From Berberis thunbergii (lineage: Eukaryota; Streptophyta; Magnoliopsida; Ranunculales; Berberidaceae): a stretch of 64,000 bases of DNA. The DNA lies in assembly GCA_003290165.1 (NCBI GenBank), contig QNQO01006237.1, positions 62,001 to 126,000 on the forward strand. Reading direction: 5' to 3'. The notes under the pieces are model-generated. The model saw nothing but the letters and a program-made list of their open reading frames with translations. It made no database searches and had not been told where the DNA came from. Positions within the stretch are counted from its first letter, which is position 1; the number at the start of each line of letters is the position of its first letter. Position numbers and translations under genes: made by a program. Of the stretch, positions 1 to 9,960 are shown in pieces.

Positions 1-930
1 TGTCCCGAAAAAACTTATAGCAAACAAGGGACATCACTTGGTTGGGATTAAGTTCACTCCTATCCACCATCAAAGAAGGTACGAGCTTTCGATTACACTT
101 GCAAAATTAGAAGCAATTATGTGAAAGCAAGAGAGCAAGGAGTTTCAGGAAAGTTGCAAAAGTAAATAAACTCTTTTCTGAATAGAAGAATACTTAAATT
201 GAAGCGAGGGCTCGCGCCCTTTTCAAGCAGTCATGTACTCAATTAATGATGTGCACCACTCGTGGAAACATTTCAGACTCAATGATCAAGACTGGACAGT
301 TCCCTCATGAATTGACTTAGTGGTCCACCAAGCTGGCTCACAAACTCGAGGGGAGCAGCTGATGATACACCAAATCGTCCAGTAATCCTCATCGTACACC
401 TGTCATGATCATCTCGTCAACAGAGTATTGTGGGCCTAGATGAGCGCCCAATTTGGCAAGCCCAGATAACACAAATCTCACTAAGGTAGGTTACAAGAGG
501 TTAGACCCAATCAATGGTGCCCCATTAAGCCCATAAGTCACATGGTCAAACTCAGTACCCGTAAGACCTAATAAAGCAAATATCTAAGGGTTTGATCTAA
601 GACAAGCAGGCCAACAACACATTGACTCCTACTAGGAACAAATACCAGAGTATAAGTTGTACATAAAAACTCTTCTGCATTGACAACACACCACAAAGGA
701 AGATTCCCCAACAAATATCAGAGTACAAATCGTGTATGGAAACTTTTCTACATGGACGACACTCAACAAGGAAAAGATCTCTAAATGAATATTTTTTCCT
801 AAAATACACCACCAAAGGCATAACCGAACAAGGATTCTCACATAATAAATAGGGCACAAGGTTAAGGAACAAATGTACGCTACACCCAATTTACAGCATT
901 ACACCTTTCTCAAGCATTGTCTAACTTTAT
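1..930 (-). repeat. Diverged leader/LTR-like segment of a gypsy-type element, inverted copy
   Basis: Read on the minus strand, this stretch aligns in order with the plus-strand segment 2100-2900. Shared blocks are a start near 'aatgctgtaaa', 'tagagatct', a 'tactctggtatttg' block (present twice here, about 67 bp apart near 650 and 720), 'gtatcatcagctgctcccc', 'gattgagtctgaa' and 'cattaattga'. The two copies therefore face away from each other across 930-2000. No convincing coding region is present; the open frames around 600-890 are made of the repeated block. I infer a second decayed member of the same element family, cut by the left window edge. Confidence 0.6.
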
Positions 931-931
931 A

Positions 932-1570
932 TTATGGTGGTGGTTGTGTATTTAGTATTTTGTTTGGAGATTCCTCGATGAACTTTATCCAATCTCGTTG
1001 TTGATGATGGTGGTGGTTGTGATGATGGTAGTAGGTTGGTTTTGGTATTGTGGTAGTGATTGTGGGTGGTGAAGTTGATCCAATAGTTGTAGTTGTCATA
1101 TGGTGGTTGTTGTTGGTGGTGGTTGTGGTGATGATGACAGTGGTGGTGGTAATGATAGTGATGGTTTTGGTAGTGTTTGTGGTTGTGGGTCGTAGATGAG
1201 GTGGTTGTGATTTTGGTATCATGGTGACAATTGCTATAACTATAGGGGTTGCAATGGTGGTGAGAATTATACGATGGTAGTTGTGGCATTGGTTTTGATT
1301 TGTGAAGGTGTTGACGATGGCGGAGGTGGTAGCTATGATTATGAAGGTCTTGGTGATGGTTATCCTATGCCCTATGGTGTTTACGATGAGTGTGAAGATG
1401 CTGGTAGTTATGGTTTTGAAAATGGTTATGATATGGTGTACGCGGTGAATGTAGAGGTGGCATTGATTTTGATATGGGTGTTGGTAGTTATGGCTTTGAA
1501 GGTAGTTAATGTTAATGCTATGGTGGTTGTAGCAACGTGGTAATTGTTGTGGTTGTGAAGGTGGTAGTGA
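932..1570. repeat. GGT/GTG-rich low-complexity tract
   Basis: Irregular (GGT)n, (GTG)n and (GAT)n-like sequence on the plus strand. It produces long spurious open frames in several phases (His/Thr/Asn-rich on minus, Val/Gly-rich on plus). Composition is one-sided and no domain is visible, so I treat it as a degenerate microsatellite region, not a gene. Confidence 0.75.
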
Positions 1571-1710
1571 TTATGCTATGGTAGTGGTGGTTGCAACAAA
1601 AGACAAAATAATAGTCATTTTAGTGTATACTAAACAAATAAAATAATTTGATGATAAATTTGGTAATGCTAAGTTAAGCAATGTAAGTGAGTGGGAATAA
1701 AAAAATTTAA

Positions 1711-1857
1711 TTGTCCCATATCCTCTAAAAAGCAACATGCAAAAGTTTATAGTTATATAAAAACACAAAGACTTGCAATAGTTCAGATGTGAGTTTAAGA
1801 TGTTTTGTCCCACATCCTCTAAGAAGTAAACTCAACAAGCATATGCTTCTATAAAAA
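1711..1857 (+). other. Two tandem 'gtcccaYatcctct' plus TATA-like units
   Basis: The block 'gtcccatatcctctaa' at 1713 and its near copy 'gtcccacatcctctaa' at 1807 are each followed after about 30 bp by an AT-rich 'tataaaa' motif. The arrangement resembles the upstream sequence element plus TATA spacing of plant U-snRNA promoters. No snRNA sequence follows either copy, so it may only be a repeat remnant. Confidence 0.3.
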
Positions 1858-1950
1858 AAATTGGTCATGTAATACACTAGGTTAGGCTGGGCCTAATTGG
1901 CTTGAAGCTTTGTTGTCTTTTAATTTGACCAACCCAATAAATTTATTTTA

Positions 1951-1973
1951 TAATATATATATATATATATATA
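1951..1973. repeat. (AT)n microsatellite
   Basis: About 11 AT units in a row, just upstream of the leader of the decayed gypsy-type element. Confidence 0.9.
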
Positions 1974-2872
1974 CATGATGCAGTCATTTTCTGCTCCCTG
2001 CTTTGACGTAGTCCCGCTGATCTGTACAAGTAACGCACGTGAGCATCGGACCACCGTTGTGGTGCCGATGACACTCCGATGCTAAAGTCATAAAAGGATC
2101 TGAGGAATGCCTAATGCTGTAAACAGATAATTTGTAGCGTACCTTAGCTTACCAACCTTATGTCTTATTTTTTGTGCAAGGAGTTATGGTTTTACTAGGC
2201 CATCGTAGGCGTAGTTTAGGAATGAGATCTTTGTAGAGATCTTTCTCTAATTAGGAGTCGTGTTGTAGGAGGGAAGTTTATTGTTAGTCGTGTGCTCCTA
2301 GATACGCAGGAGATAGTTCCCAATACGAGAGCAATCCGTAGAAGGGAGTTTCCATGTGTGGAATGTACTCTGGTATTTGCTTCCTAGTTGGAAGTAGAGA
2401 GCTATTGTAGTTGCCCGTCTGAAGTTGATCCTCGAGATACTTACCTTAGTAAGACTTATGAGTATTGAGAATAGTTGGGCCTAGCATGATGTAAGAGTTT
2501 GGGTCCGTCTGGTGGAATGAATTGGGCGGGCTTAGAACCGCTTAGGCCAGATCAATATTAGGCTGATGTTGGGGCCCATAGTTCCTCGAGATCATCTTGA
2601 CATGTGTATGACTCAGGGGTGTTATCATTTTTATGTATCATCAGCTACTCCCCGAGTTAGCGGGTTGCCACATCGGTTCGCTTAGTCATCTCTTGAAGGG
2701 GTGCGCCACTCATGATGATTGAGTCTGAATCGCTGCTTGAGCTGTGCGCTACATTAATTGAACGTGGGTCGGTCCAGCGAAAAATAGGCGGGAACCCAAT
2801 CTCTATTTAGATCATCCGCACTGAATCTTCTACTTTCTTTGTTGTTGAAGATACCGCTCTGATTAGAAAAAA

Positions 2873-3331
2873 TTGTTCATGTTCTTTATGGCTCAACAAA
2901 GCCTTCTTAACAAAGACAAGTTGTTGTCCGAGCCTGGTCTTCCTGAAATCGGAACAAAGTTTGGGGTCCCTGAGGACCTGCCATTGTATTTTCTGACGGG
3001 TGACCAAACGCCAATGTCGATCGCCTCCGACCGATTTCATCTAATTGCATCATTGGATGCTTCAAATTGGAGTGTTTTTTTGATTCTGGACATGATTTGG
3101 GAGTTCTTGAATCTCCTGGGGATTTCTCCAGCCCAGTTGGGGCCTAATGGATATAGGATCATCCTCTTGATTCTGATCAGTGCTAAGGAAGTCGGCGTCA
3201 GCGTGACTCCACAAGTAATTCAGTTGTTGGCGTCTCCCCGGCTGAAATCTAATGTTGTCTGTAAGATGACATCGTTGGCTTGCTTTGTGAATCTGCCCTA
3301 TGATTTCTCGTTCTGGAAGTATTGCTTTTAG
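2873..3331 (+). pseudogene. Gypsy-type transposon gag-like domain (PF04195-like), fragment
   Basis: An open frame of 152 codons. The stretch 'FLNLLGISPAQLGPNGYRII' has the pattern of the plant 'putative gypsy type transposon' domain, where a conserved 'PAQLxPNxW/Y' follows a segment about four residues after a helix. The N-terminal region includes 'LPLYFLTGDQTPMSIASDRF'. The frame ends at 3331, but related codons continue downstream in other phases, so the protein is broken. Its role in such elements is presumed structural (gag-like). Assignment rests on motif recall, not on a search. Confidence 0.55.
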
Positions 3332-3531
3332 GCCCCTACGGATTCAAAATATTTTCGATGCAAGGGTCGTCCACTCGAGTGAGAGTTCAGGCCGCTTCGT
3401 AAATTCAACCATTTTTTGTGACTTTGATATGCTTGATTGCAGGTTGGCTAATCATTGCTTGTGTTTCTTCACATGAAGGTTTCCTACTACTCCTCTTACC
3501 TTAGAGGCCTCTTACCTTAGAGGAGCAAGGG

Positions 3532-3696
3532 AGATTCTAATTGGCGAAGAAACCAGCGATGAAAGGCGCGAGGGAGGGGGTGGAACCCTCCATCCCCTTG
3601 AGATGCATGATGACACACATTTCAAGGGGGATGAAGGGTTCCACCCCCTCCCTCGCGCGTTTCCTTGTTGGTTTCCTCGCCAGTTAGACAATCCCG
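3532..3696. repeat. Near-perfect inverted duplication, about 75-bp arms
   Basis: The left arm (3532-3606) and right arm (3618-3696) are reverse complements apart from a few mismatches and indels. Both contain a GC-rich core, 'gcgcgagggagggggtggaa' on the left and its complement on the right. They are separated by about 11 bp, so the region could form a long hairpin. It sits inside the broken coding part of the gypsy-type element and would disrupt any reading frame through it. Just upstream, the unit 'cctcttaccttagagg' occurs twice in tandem (3491-3523). Confidence 0.85.
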
Positions 3697-3896
3697 ATGA
3701 GCAAAACACCATAGAGACGTTTTGCAGTTTGCCAAAGAGGAACGTGATCGATGTCATAAGAGTTTCCAACTTCATCTGCAGTGAGTTGTGGGACAATTGG
3801 CATGTTGCCCCTATTTTGTACCGAGTATCGTGAATTAAGTTGGAAGATGAGGCTTCTTCAAGATAGAGGAAGGCTGCTGAGGCCAAAGTTCCTATC

Positions 3897-5108
3897 ATGT
3901 CTGACGTAGAGGAGCCGTCGGAAAAGCTTACCTCTTTTGTGAAGAAGAATTCTAGTGTTATAACTGGGTTTCCTTCAGCGCGACCCACTCTAGTAAGAGA
4001 AGAGGGTGAGTTTGCTATGCCTGTTAGGGTGGAGACTGATGTGTCCAGCTTGGAGAAAGATTACATGCAGTTCGCAGGAGTTGTAGACAGGTCAAACCTT
4101 AGTAACACGCAGGTTGAAGCTTTGAATGATCATCTGGTGTGGGTCATAATGGCGGATTCTGCCAGTGTTGATTCGCATGAGACTGTTCCGATAGAAGGCT
4201 CATGTAAGGCTCATGTGAGGATTCGCCTGAGGTTGTAGAATATGATCATCTCACTGGCGTGCAGTCTGAAAGTGGTCATGGTGGCACATGCCTAGTTTCA
4301 TGTAGTCCATGTTGCTCACTGTCTCGTTCCAGGCCACAGCTAGAAATGTTAGAGGGTCCTCTGGATAATTCGCTTCCTCCTCTCCCTCAAGATCTTGTCA
4401 AACCGTCTCGCAATAAAGAGTCGACTATTTTCGACAAGGAAAAGCCACGAAGGAGAGCCTGAGGGCAATGTCAACCATGAAGGGTGGTGCTGACGTAATT
4501 CCTTATCCGGGAAAGCTTCATCCAGATGTGCGGATAAGCATGTTTGCACCGGACTTGGTAAAAATGAGTTCACGGGTTTGGCACCAAGAGGTGGACGTAG
4601 AGTATGCTTCGAGGAAGCATATAAGCAGGCGTCACAACTAGCTAATGGATTACGCTCCAAAACCCAATGAGGATACGCTTGAAGGGTGTATGGACAAGGG
4701 CTTGAAGTACCTTATGCTGGGTATGTCTCACTTGAGTCACGTGGTCATTGGTGGGACGGAAGTCGAGGCAGCTCGTGAAAGGGTAAACACTTTGGAGTTT
4801 GTCTTCTTGGATACGCAGACGTTGTATTCTGACGCGCTTTATGAAAGTGATCGGCTACAGAAGCAGGTTGAGGAAAAGATCTAGATCATTCAACCGTGAC
4901 CACTGAGACTCAAGGGGCTCGTCTGAACGTCTTTGAGCGTGATTTGTCTGAGGTGGTGTCCGAGAGAGATAAACTCAAACAGAAGTTGGATTGGACCCGC
5001 CGAGACGTAGAGGTTGCGCAGGAAACTGCGGCTAAGGTGCGTTCTAAACTATGGTCTCTTGCTGTAGAGAATGCTTCTAAGGAGGCCAATTGGGCTGCTC
5101 AAAAGTAG
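3897..5108 (+). pseudogene. Coiled-coil C-terminal remnant of the gypsy-type element
   Basis: Short open frames at 3897-4238, 4645-4884 and 4896-5108 are Glu/Lys/Arg-rich with heptad-like spacing, for example 'FERDLSEVVSERDKLKQKL' near 4930. They are separated by stops and frame changes. Coiled-coil segments behind the gypsy-type domain are common in this class of plant elements. No catalytic motif is visible. From 5110 to 5400 the same composition continues with in-frame TAG stops. Confidence 0.5.
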
Positions 5109-5859
5109 CAGTTAGAATCCAATGTGGAGTTCTATTCTCGAGAGGCGAGGAAGGTCGAGGACTAACTCAAATTTGAGTAGTATGAGCTTAGTGTTGTGAA
5201 GAGCAGTCTGGCCACAAAGTAGTCTTAGGTTGACGCGCTGACTGGCAAGTAGGAGTTATTGGAGCGTGAACTTGTTGATGCGAAGGTGTGCGAGGAGCTT
5301 TTTCAGGAACAAGGCAAATGCGAGTTCCGTTGGGTTGTACATGGCAGGTTGGAGCTGCTAGCACTGATGAAGGGGGAGCATTTGGAGTGAGATCTCGGTC
5401 ATTATAAGAATATGTCGTATGTAGATTTGTCTGTTACGTACTTCTGCATCATCAGATGAGGAAGACAGTTTGGGCTCTGATGTCCAGGCTGTGGCGCGAC
5501 TCCTGCTCCTTCTTCCACTAGGCTTAGCCTTCTGTTTTTGTACCTTCTCCTGATAAGGATTAAATTTTGTGTGTTTGTACCCCTTTCCGTTTTGACCATT
5601 AATGAAAATAGCTTTATCCGTTTCGGCTGTGGCTGCTGCTGTGGGCAAGTTGTGATGGTCAAGCGTATGTATTAGGGCGTTCGTGCCGAGTCAAGCGCCA
5701 TAAGCTCGGGTTGAGAGCCTAGGTAGCTTTTATCTGGGCACTGACCGTACGATCTTTGTATCGGCGTGAGTGGCCTTTGCTAATATTAGAATCTCAGTCT
5801 GATTGAGCATGAAGATGTTGACTCAGCTAGATTCATGTTTGCGGTCAATGTAGGATAGC

Positions 5860-6175
5860 GGTAGTCGCGTAGTGAGCTCGTTGGGGCTCCCACCTTCCAA
5901 ACCATCTATGCTCGAGCAATGTGGGCTACAAATTCGGGGAGTAAGGATTTGTTGACTACGCTGAAGAGCAGTAGTCCCGTGGTGAGTCGTCGACATCAGT
6001 TAAGGAACGGTTAGTCTCCCATCTTTCGAGCAATCTACACCCGCCCCGCGGTGTGGGGGCTACAAGTTCGAGCAAAAGGGTTTGGCAACTAGGCTGAAAA
6101 GCAGTGGTCTCATGGCAAACCGTTGAGATCAGTTTGAGACTGACTAGGCTTGAACCTCAATCATCTACACTTATG
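5860..6175 (+). repeat. Diverged tandem repeats in the tail of the gypsy-type element
   Basis: Three imperfect copies of a unit of about 110-130 bp, marked by 'agcagtagtcccgtggtgag'-like blocks (near 5863, 5969, 6099) and by 'gtgggctacaaattcggggag'/'gggggctacaagttcgagca' blocks. They are probably LTR or 3'-UTR subrepeats. Confidence 0.55.
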
Positions 6176-6688
6176 CGCATCAACCTACAAATTTGAATCT
6201 TAAATCTTCGCCTCTTAGTTTGGACCTTTATTGAGTCTTCTTTGTGTTACCAAAATCTTCATTGATTTTTTAAGTCTTTATGGACTTCAGTGATTAATCC
6301 TCAATTAAAGATACATTCTACAAAGTTTCCCAATACTAGAATTAGGGGTGGGCAAGAATCCCGATCCCAACCCGTACCGGTATGGTCCCAAACCGATTTA
6401 AATCAGGACTAACCGGTTTATACAGTTTTTATCCTGGTTCTGGTTCCGGTCCCGGACCGGTTCCAACTGGTTTTAACTAATTTTGTCCCAGACTGTTCCA
6501 ATCCATCCGGGTTACTACAGTTAGCCCAAGCCCAATTGATTTTTATCAATTCTAAGCCCAAGCCCACATCTAACCCACACCACATCTCACCACTTATAGA
6601 GAATATCTCAAAAAAACTAACCCCAACAATCTAATCTATCAACTAAACCCCAAGTCTACACAAGTTTGAAAACATTCAAGCATCCAAT

Positions 6689-7242
6689 CTAAGATGGAGG
6701 TGGATGCATCTTCTCAACACAGACACTAAGTGCATCCCATTATCACATTTTGCTGAAATTGATCACACATTCACATCCTCAAGCAATCTGAACTTCCTCA
6801 CAAACTTGGGGAAAGTCCTCTTCTCAAGCTTATATACTTAACACCACCACCACCGGCACCATCTTCTTCCCTCCATTCTTGATCACCAATGTGTAATCAT
6901 CCTCAACAGTAACCTGCACCACCATGGCAAAATATTACAGTGATCAAAACCCATTTGTGAACATAATCAAATAAACCAAACAAGCAGAAAAGAGCATATT
7001 GAAACATACTTGAATGTCAGCCTTGGGGATGCCAAGGACATCTACTTGGAAAATATACTAGTTGGGAGTGTCTAAGATGTCCACTGGAGCACTTGAAGAA
7101 GAAGAAGCACAAATCCCTCCTTTGTTTTCATGGATTGTGGAATCATGATGAGTTAGAAGAGAAGGGAAGACTAGTTATCCAAGTGGTCAGGATCAGGAAA
7201 GTGAAGCAAGTCGTTCACTATTGTTGAAGCTACAAGGCTCAT
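6689..7242 (-). pseudogene. Class III small heat-shock protein (HSP20) gene copy inside the hAT element
   Basis: On the minus strand, an ATG at 7242-7240 starts 'MSLVASTIVNDLLHFPD'. Further on, 'PVDILDTPN', a stop in place of one residue, 'YIFQVDVLGIPKADIQ' and, across an intron, 'VTVEDDYTLVIKNGG' follow. The intron is 6914-7009 (96 bp, GTATGT...TGCAG). After decayed codons come 'KFVRKFRLLEDVNV', 'SISAKCDNGM' and, in a shifted frame, 'VCVEKMHPPPS' with a stop at 6691-6689. These are the alpha-crystallin-domain blocks of plant class III (17.4-kDa type) sHSPs, in order. At least three in-frame stops and one or two frameshifts make it non-functional. The family are ATP-independent chaperones that hold unfolding proteins during heat stress. 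Confidence 0.82.
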
Positions 7243-7311
7243 CTTATCTTGGAAGCAATGATTGTGAGATGAAATTCAGAGATGTTGAGTGAAGGTGAAG
7301 TTGCTTGTTGG

Positions 7312-7341
7312 TATTAAAAGCTTAGAAGGAAATTCAAGAAG
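7312..7341 (-). promoter_or_regulatory. Heat-shock-element-like and TATA-like motifs of the captured sHSP
   Basis: Upstream of the sHSP start on the minus strand lies 'nTTCnnGAAn' (7332-7341, palindromic), with a neighbouring imperfect third 5-bp unit (7327-7331). A TATA-like 'ttttaata' (minus) at 7319-7312 follows, about 70 bp before the ATG. An HSE close to the TATA box is the usual design of heat-shock promoters, so the capture probably included the promoter. Inferred by eye; the TATA match is weak. Confidence 0.45.
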
Positions 7342-7680
7342 AATGGAGAGAGAGAAAAAGGGAGCGTATGAGTTGTGAGGCTAGAACGATCCAGAAGCAA
7401 ATGGGGGCAAAGGGTTCCCCGTCCCCATCAGTCCCTTCTAAGCCAAAGTTTGAAGAAACCAAGTCCTAGGAAATTGTGTCACCACTTGTTGGGCTTGGGC
7501 CATTTTTGAACCTAGATGGCATGGTCCCGACCCGGACTGTCCCGGTTCAAAACAGTTCAGTACCAATCGGGTCAACCCAAAAAAAATTGATTTTCCAACC
7601 CGTACCATTCCCGTTTCACTATACCGGGACCGGAACCGAGATTAGCCCAAACCAGGACCGTGCCCACCCATAACTAGAAT

Positions 7681-8476
7681 CATAGATCAGACCAAAGAAG
7701 CCGGACTAGGCTACCAACTACAAATTCTCACAAATGTTTAAGTGAGCTTTTCTTTACTTAAATTGAATTCATTATTCTTGTAAACAATGAGATAGATCGG
7801 TAAGAATGTGAAGATTTTTTATTTGGCAAAGTTAATTGAGAAACCAAAATAAATGTGAAAGCCCTATAAAATAGTTAAATATTGTGCTTTAATTATTTTT
7901 TCACATTCCTAGAAATCTTGAAATAGCTAATTTTGTTCTTCTAGCAATGATAAAGTAAATTTCTATAGTTAAATTTGTTAGTATGATCTACGGTAATATG
8001 ATTGTTTGCATAAAAACTAAATGTTTTCTGAATTTTCTGTTGTTAGCATGTTTTCTATTAGTTAGGAAATATTGAGAGCATAGAGATTCATCTGTGTAGG
8101 TATGATAGGATACATGAGTTAGATGGAAGAGTTGCAATCACCTAGTTCACAATTATTTAAGAACTTTCATTTTAGAATCTTATTTGTTAGTTTCGCAAGT
8201 TCAGATTTGGTAAATGGTGCTAGCTCTTTGGGGTGCAAAGCAAGTTATTACTTCACTAGTTCTATTATCTTTTACATTTTTTTTCTACCTATACGAGGTC
8301 TTGATTTGTAGAAATTTTCAGAATTTTTAGTATTGATGAAATGTCAGTTCTTGTTCATTATTATTTGGAAGGAGAAATCAGGGTCAACCAGAAGTAACGA
8401 CGACTTTCAGTCTCCTATATGTCCATGAAATGCACCCTACTAGTATGGCTCTTGTTGAAGGGGTTACAATAGGAGA
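7681..8476. other. AT-rich intergenic sequence
   Basis: No gene, RNA or defined repeat recognised. A 62-codon open frame at 8123-8311 has no recognisable domain. Confidence 0.5.
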
Positions 8477-8484
8477 GTGACAAT

Positions 8485-8597
8485 AGTTTATTTTAAACCC
8501 TTAATTTCCACCCCATGCCATTGGTCGGGTTCGAACTTGTGACGTGTGATTCCATCTGCCACACCTATACCAACTCAGTTGGTACACCTTTCGCGGG
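8485..8597 (-). mobile_element. tRNA-derived SINE
   Basis: On the minus strand the head reads 'ggtgtaccaactgagttggtat' followed about 40 bp later by 'agttcgaaccc', i.e. Pol III box A- and box B-like motifs. A body with 'ggcatggggtggaaattaag' and a short A/T-rich tail follow. It is flanked by the 8-bp direct repeat GTGACAAT (8477-8484 and 8598-8605). Length is 113 bp. It cannot fold as a real tRNA because it lacks a proper acceptor stem. Confidence 0.7.
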
Positions 8598-8605
8598 GTG
8601 ACAAT

Positions 8606-9205
8606 GATGATGAAACCCAATGAGAGGAGAATGAGGAAGAAATCTACTCCATTGCTAGTGTCGTTCTTGCTGAAGGGGAAACAACAGAGGTTAATAAGGT
8701 TGAAATGCTAGATGAGGGTGATGATGATGATGATGAGACATAATATAGGAGGACAATGAAGAAACTCCATTACTTTAGTTATGGAAATGGTGGATGTAGA
8801 CATTGATCGAAGAGATGGAGATGTTTAAGTTCTAGTAATGGAACCATCTCCTCTATCCCTCTACGAACAATTGATGAATTCATCACGAATCCCATGACAC
8901 AACTGGAGAAAAGGATTCCCTTGCCATGCAATGAAAAGAAGGTTTGGATGAGTTAGCTAATTGAAATTTAATTTAATTTCTAGATATTAAGAATAGTAAA
9001 GTTGGATTAATAATATAGATATCATTAAACTTTCATATTGGTCGTGAGATTGAAAAGCTAGGTATTAATTAGTCAATACGGTAACTATGGTACCCATGTG
9101 GTCTAATTTATATAAAAGTAGGTCTTTAAGGTCATTTTTCGTTTTGTTTTTTACTGTTTTTATATGTTAAATGTTGAAGAAAGTTGAATAATTAAAACAA
9201 TGTCA
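8606..9205. other. Intergenic sequence with a (GAT)n run
   Basis: Contains Glu/Asp-coding-like GA-rich sequence (8600-8760, including 'gatgatgatgatgatgag'), possibly a remnant of a coding exon. No frame is open for long and no family is recognised. The rest is AT-rich. Confidence 0.4.
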
Positions 9206-9221
9206 CCAACAAGTACAAGTT

Positions 9222-9333
9222 GTCAATAGGGTATTAGCTCAGTTAATATGCTTATGATGAATAGTATCACAAGTTCAGGATTTGAACCCCTAACGACATT
9301 TGAGCTGGGATGGGTTAAGGGGTTAAAAAAAAA
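9222..9333 (+). mobile_element. tRNA-derived SINE
   Basis: The head 'ggtattagctcagttaatatg' (box A-like) and 'ttcaggatttgaacccc' (box B-like) are followed by 'gggatgggttaaggggtt' and a run of nine A. Flanking 16-bp sequences 9206-9221 and 9334-9349 match at 13 positions and look like an aged target duplication. Size and 3' body resemble the SINE at 8485-8597, so both probably belong to one family. Confidence 0.65.
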
Positions 9334-9349
9334 CCATCAAGTGAAAGTT

Positions 9350-9960
9350 AAAATATTGAATGAAATTTAGTCAAATGGCAAAGTAAAGGTAATAATTATT
9401 ATTTATATTAATGATATAACAATTATTACTTATATTAATGACACAGAATTTAATGAAAAAAAATTCAAACTATCAAGGTCAATATCCAACAGTATATAAT
9501 AAATGAGATTGCAATTTACTATATAGTTACATGCACGTGTACCATATTATTGCACATGTGTGATAATCAAAATAATATATATATATATTAAACAGTTTAA
9601 CACTTGTATGTAGAATTTTTATTTTGATCGAGAAGAGTTAAAGGCTTTTTAATAAATCAAAATACTTCAATTATGTCACATGATATGGTTATTTTTGCAA
9701 ACAATCATTAAAATTTCCTGGAAATTTTTATAATAATGATTTTTCCAATTACTTCTTTTATCTACATTATTAAAAAAAATAGTTGACCAACCCCTTAAAA
9801 AATAGTTGACCATCAATATTTATTTCAATTGAACTGTAATCAAAATTTCATTCGACAATTGAAGGAGGTAGTGTGAAATAGGAGAAGTTGTAGACATCCA
9901 ATCTTTTTGCTTTGTTAATGGTATTGGTAATCTGATTAATAATTATACTTTTTGTTTCAG
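9350..9960. promoter_or_regulatory. AT-rich upstream region of the PLATZ gene
   Basis: Strongly AT-rich, with an (AT)n stretch near 9575-9587. The start codon at 9961 follows directly on a canonical 3' splice site (tttgtttcag), so part of this region is probably an intron in the 5' UTR, or it separates an upstream coding exon that I cannot define. No clear TATA box can be assigned. Confidence 0.4.

Larger units (their letters stand above)
1980..6190 (+). mobile_element. Decayed gypsy-type element of the PF04195-like class
   Basis: A leader (1980-2860) containing 'ccgatgacactccgatgct' is followed by a gag-like/transposon ORF remnant (2873-3331), an inverted duplication (3532-3696), coding remnants rich in stops (3897-5108) with coiled-coil composition, and a repeat-rich tail (5690-6190). 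This order (leader, 'putative gypsy type transposon' domain, long coiled-coil C-terminus) is typical of plant elements carrying PF04195. No protease, reverse transcriptase or integrase is visible, so it is either non-autonomous or its pol has been lost. Exact ends and target duplications were not found. Confidence 0.6.
6343..7672. mobile_element. Non-autonomous hAT-type element carrying a captured gene (Pack-hAT)
   Basis: Terminal inverted repeats are TAGGGGTGGGCA at the left and TGCCCACCCATA at the right. They are flanked by a perfect 8-bp direct duplication ACTAGAAT (6335-6342 and 7673-7680), the target-site length of hAT transposons. Subterminal regions at both ends are packed with 'cccgatccc / ggaccgg / cggtttcc'-type short motifs, as expected for hAT transposase binding sites. 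No transposase is encoded, so it must have been mobilised in trans. The interior (6689-7242, minus) is a decayed small heat-shock protein gene. Three further elements with the same TAGGGGTG terminus occur in this window (14238, 17351, 33696). Confidence 0.9.

Noticed and set aside
927..1543. Long open frames, His/Thr-rich on minus and Val/Gly-rich on plus
   Set aside because: Produced by a degenerate GGT/GTG repeat tract; no domain, no splice context, and opposite-strand frames overlap completely.
9222..9300. Possible functional tRNA gene
   Set aside because: Only Pol III box-like motifs; no acceptor stem or anticodon arm, and a poly-A tail with a flanking duplication indicates a SINE. The same applies at 8485-8597 and near 16000.
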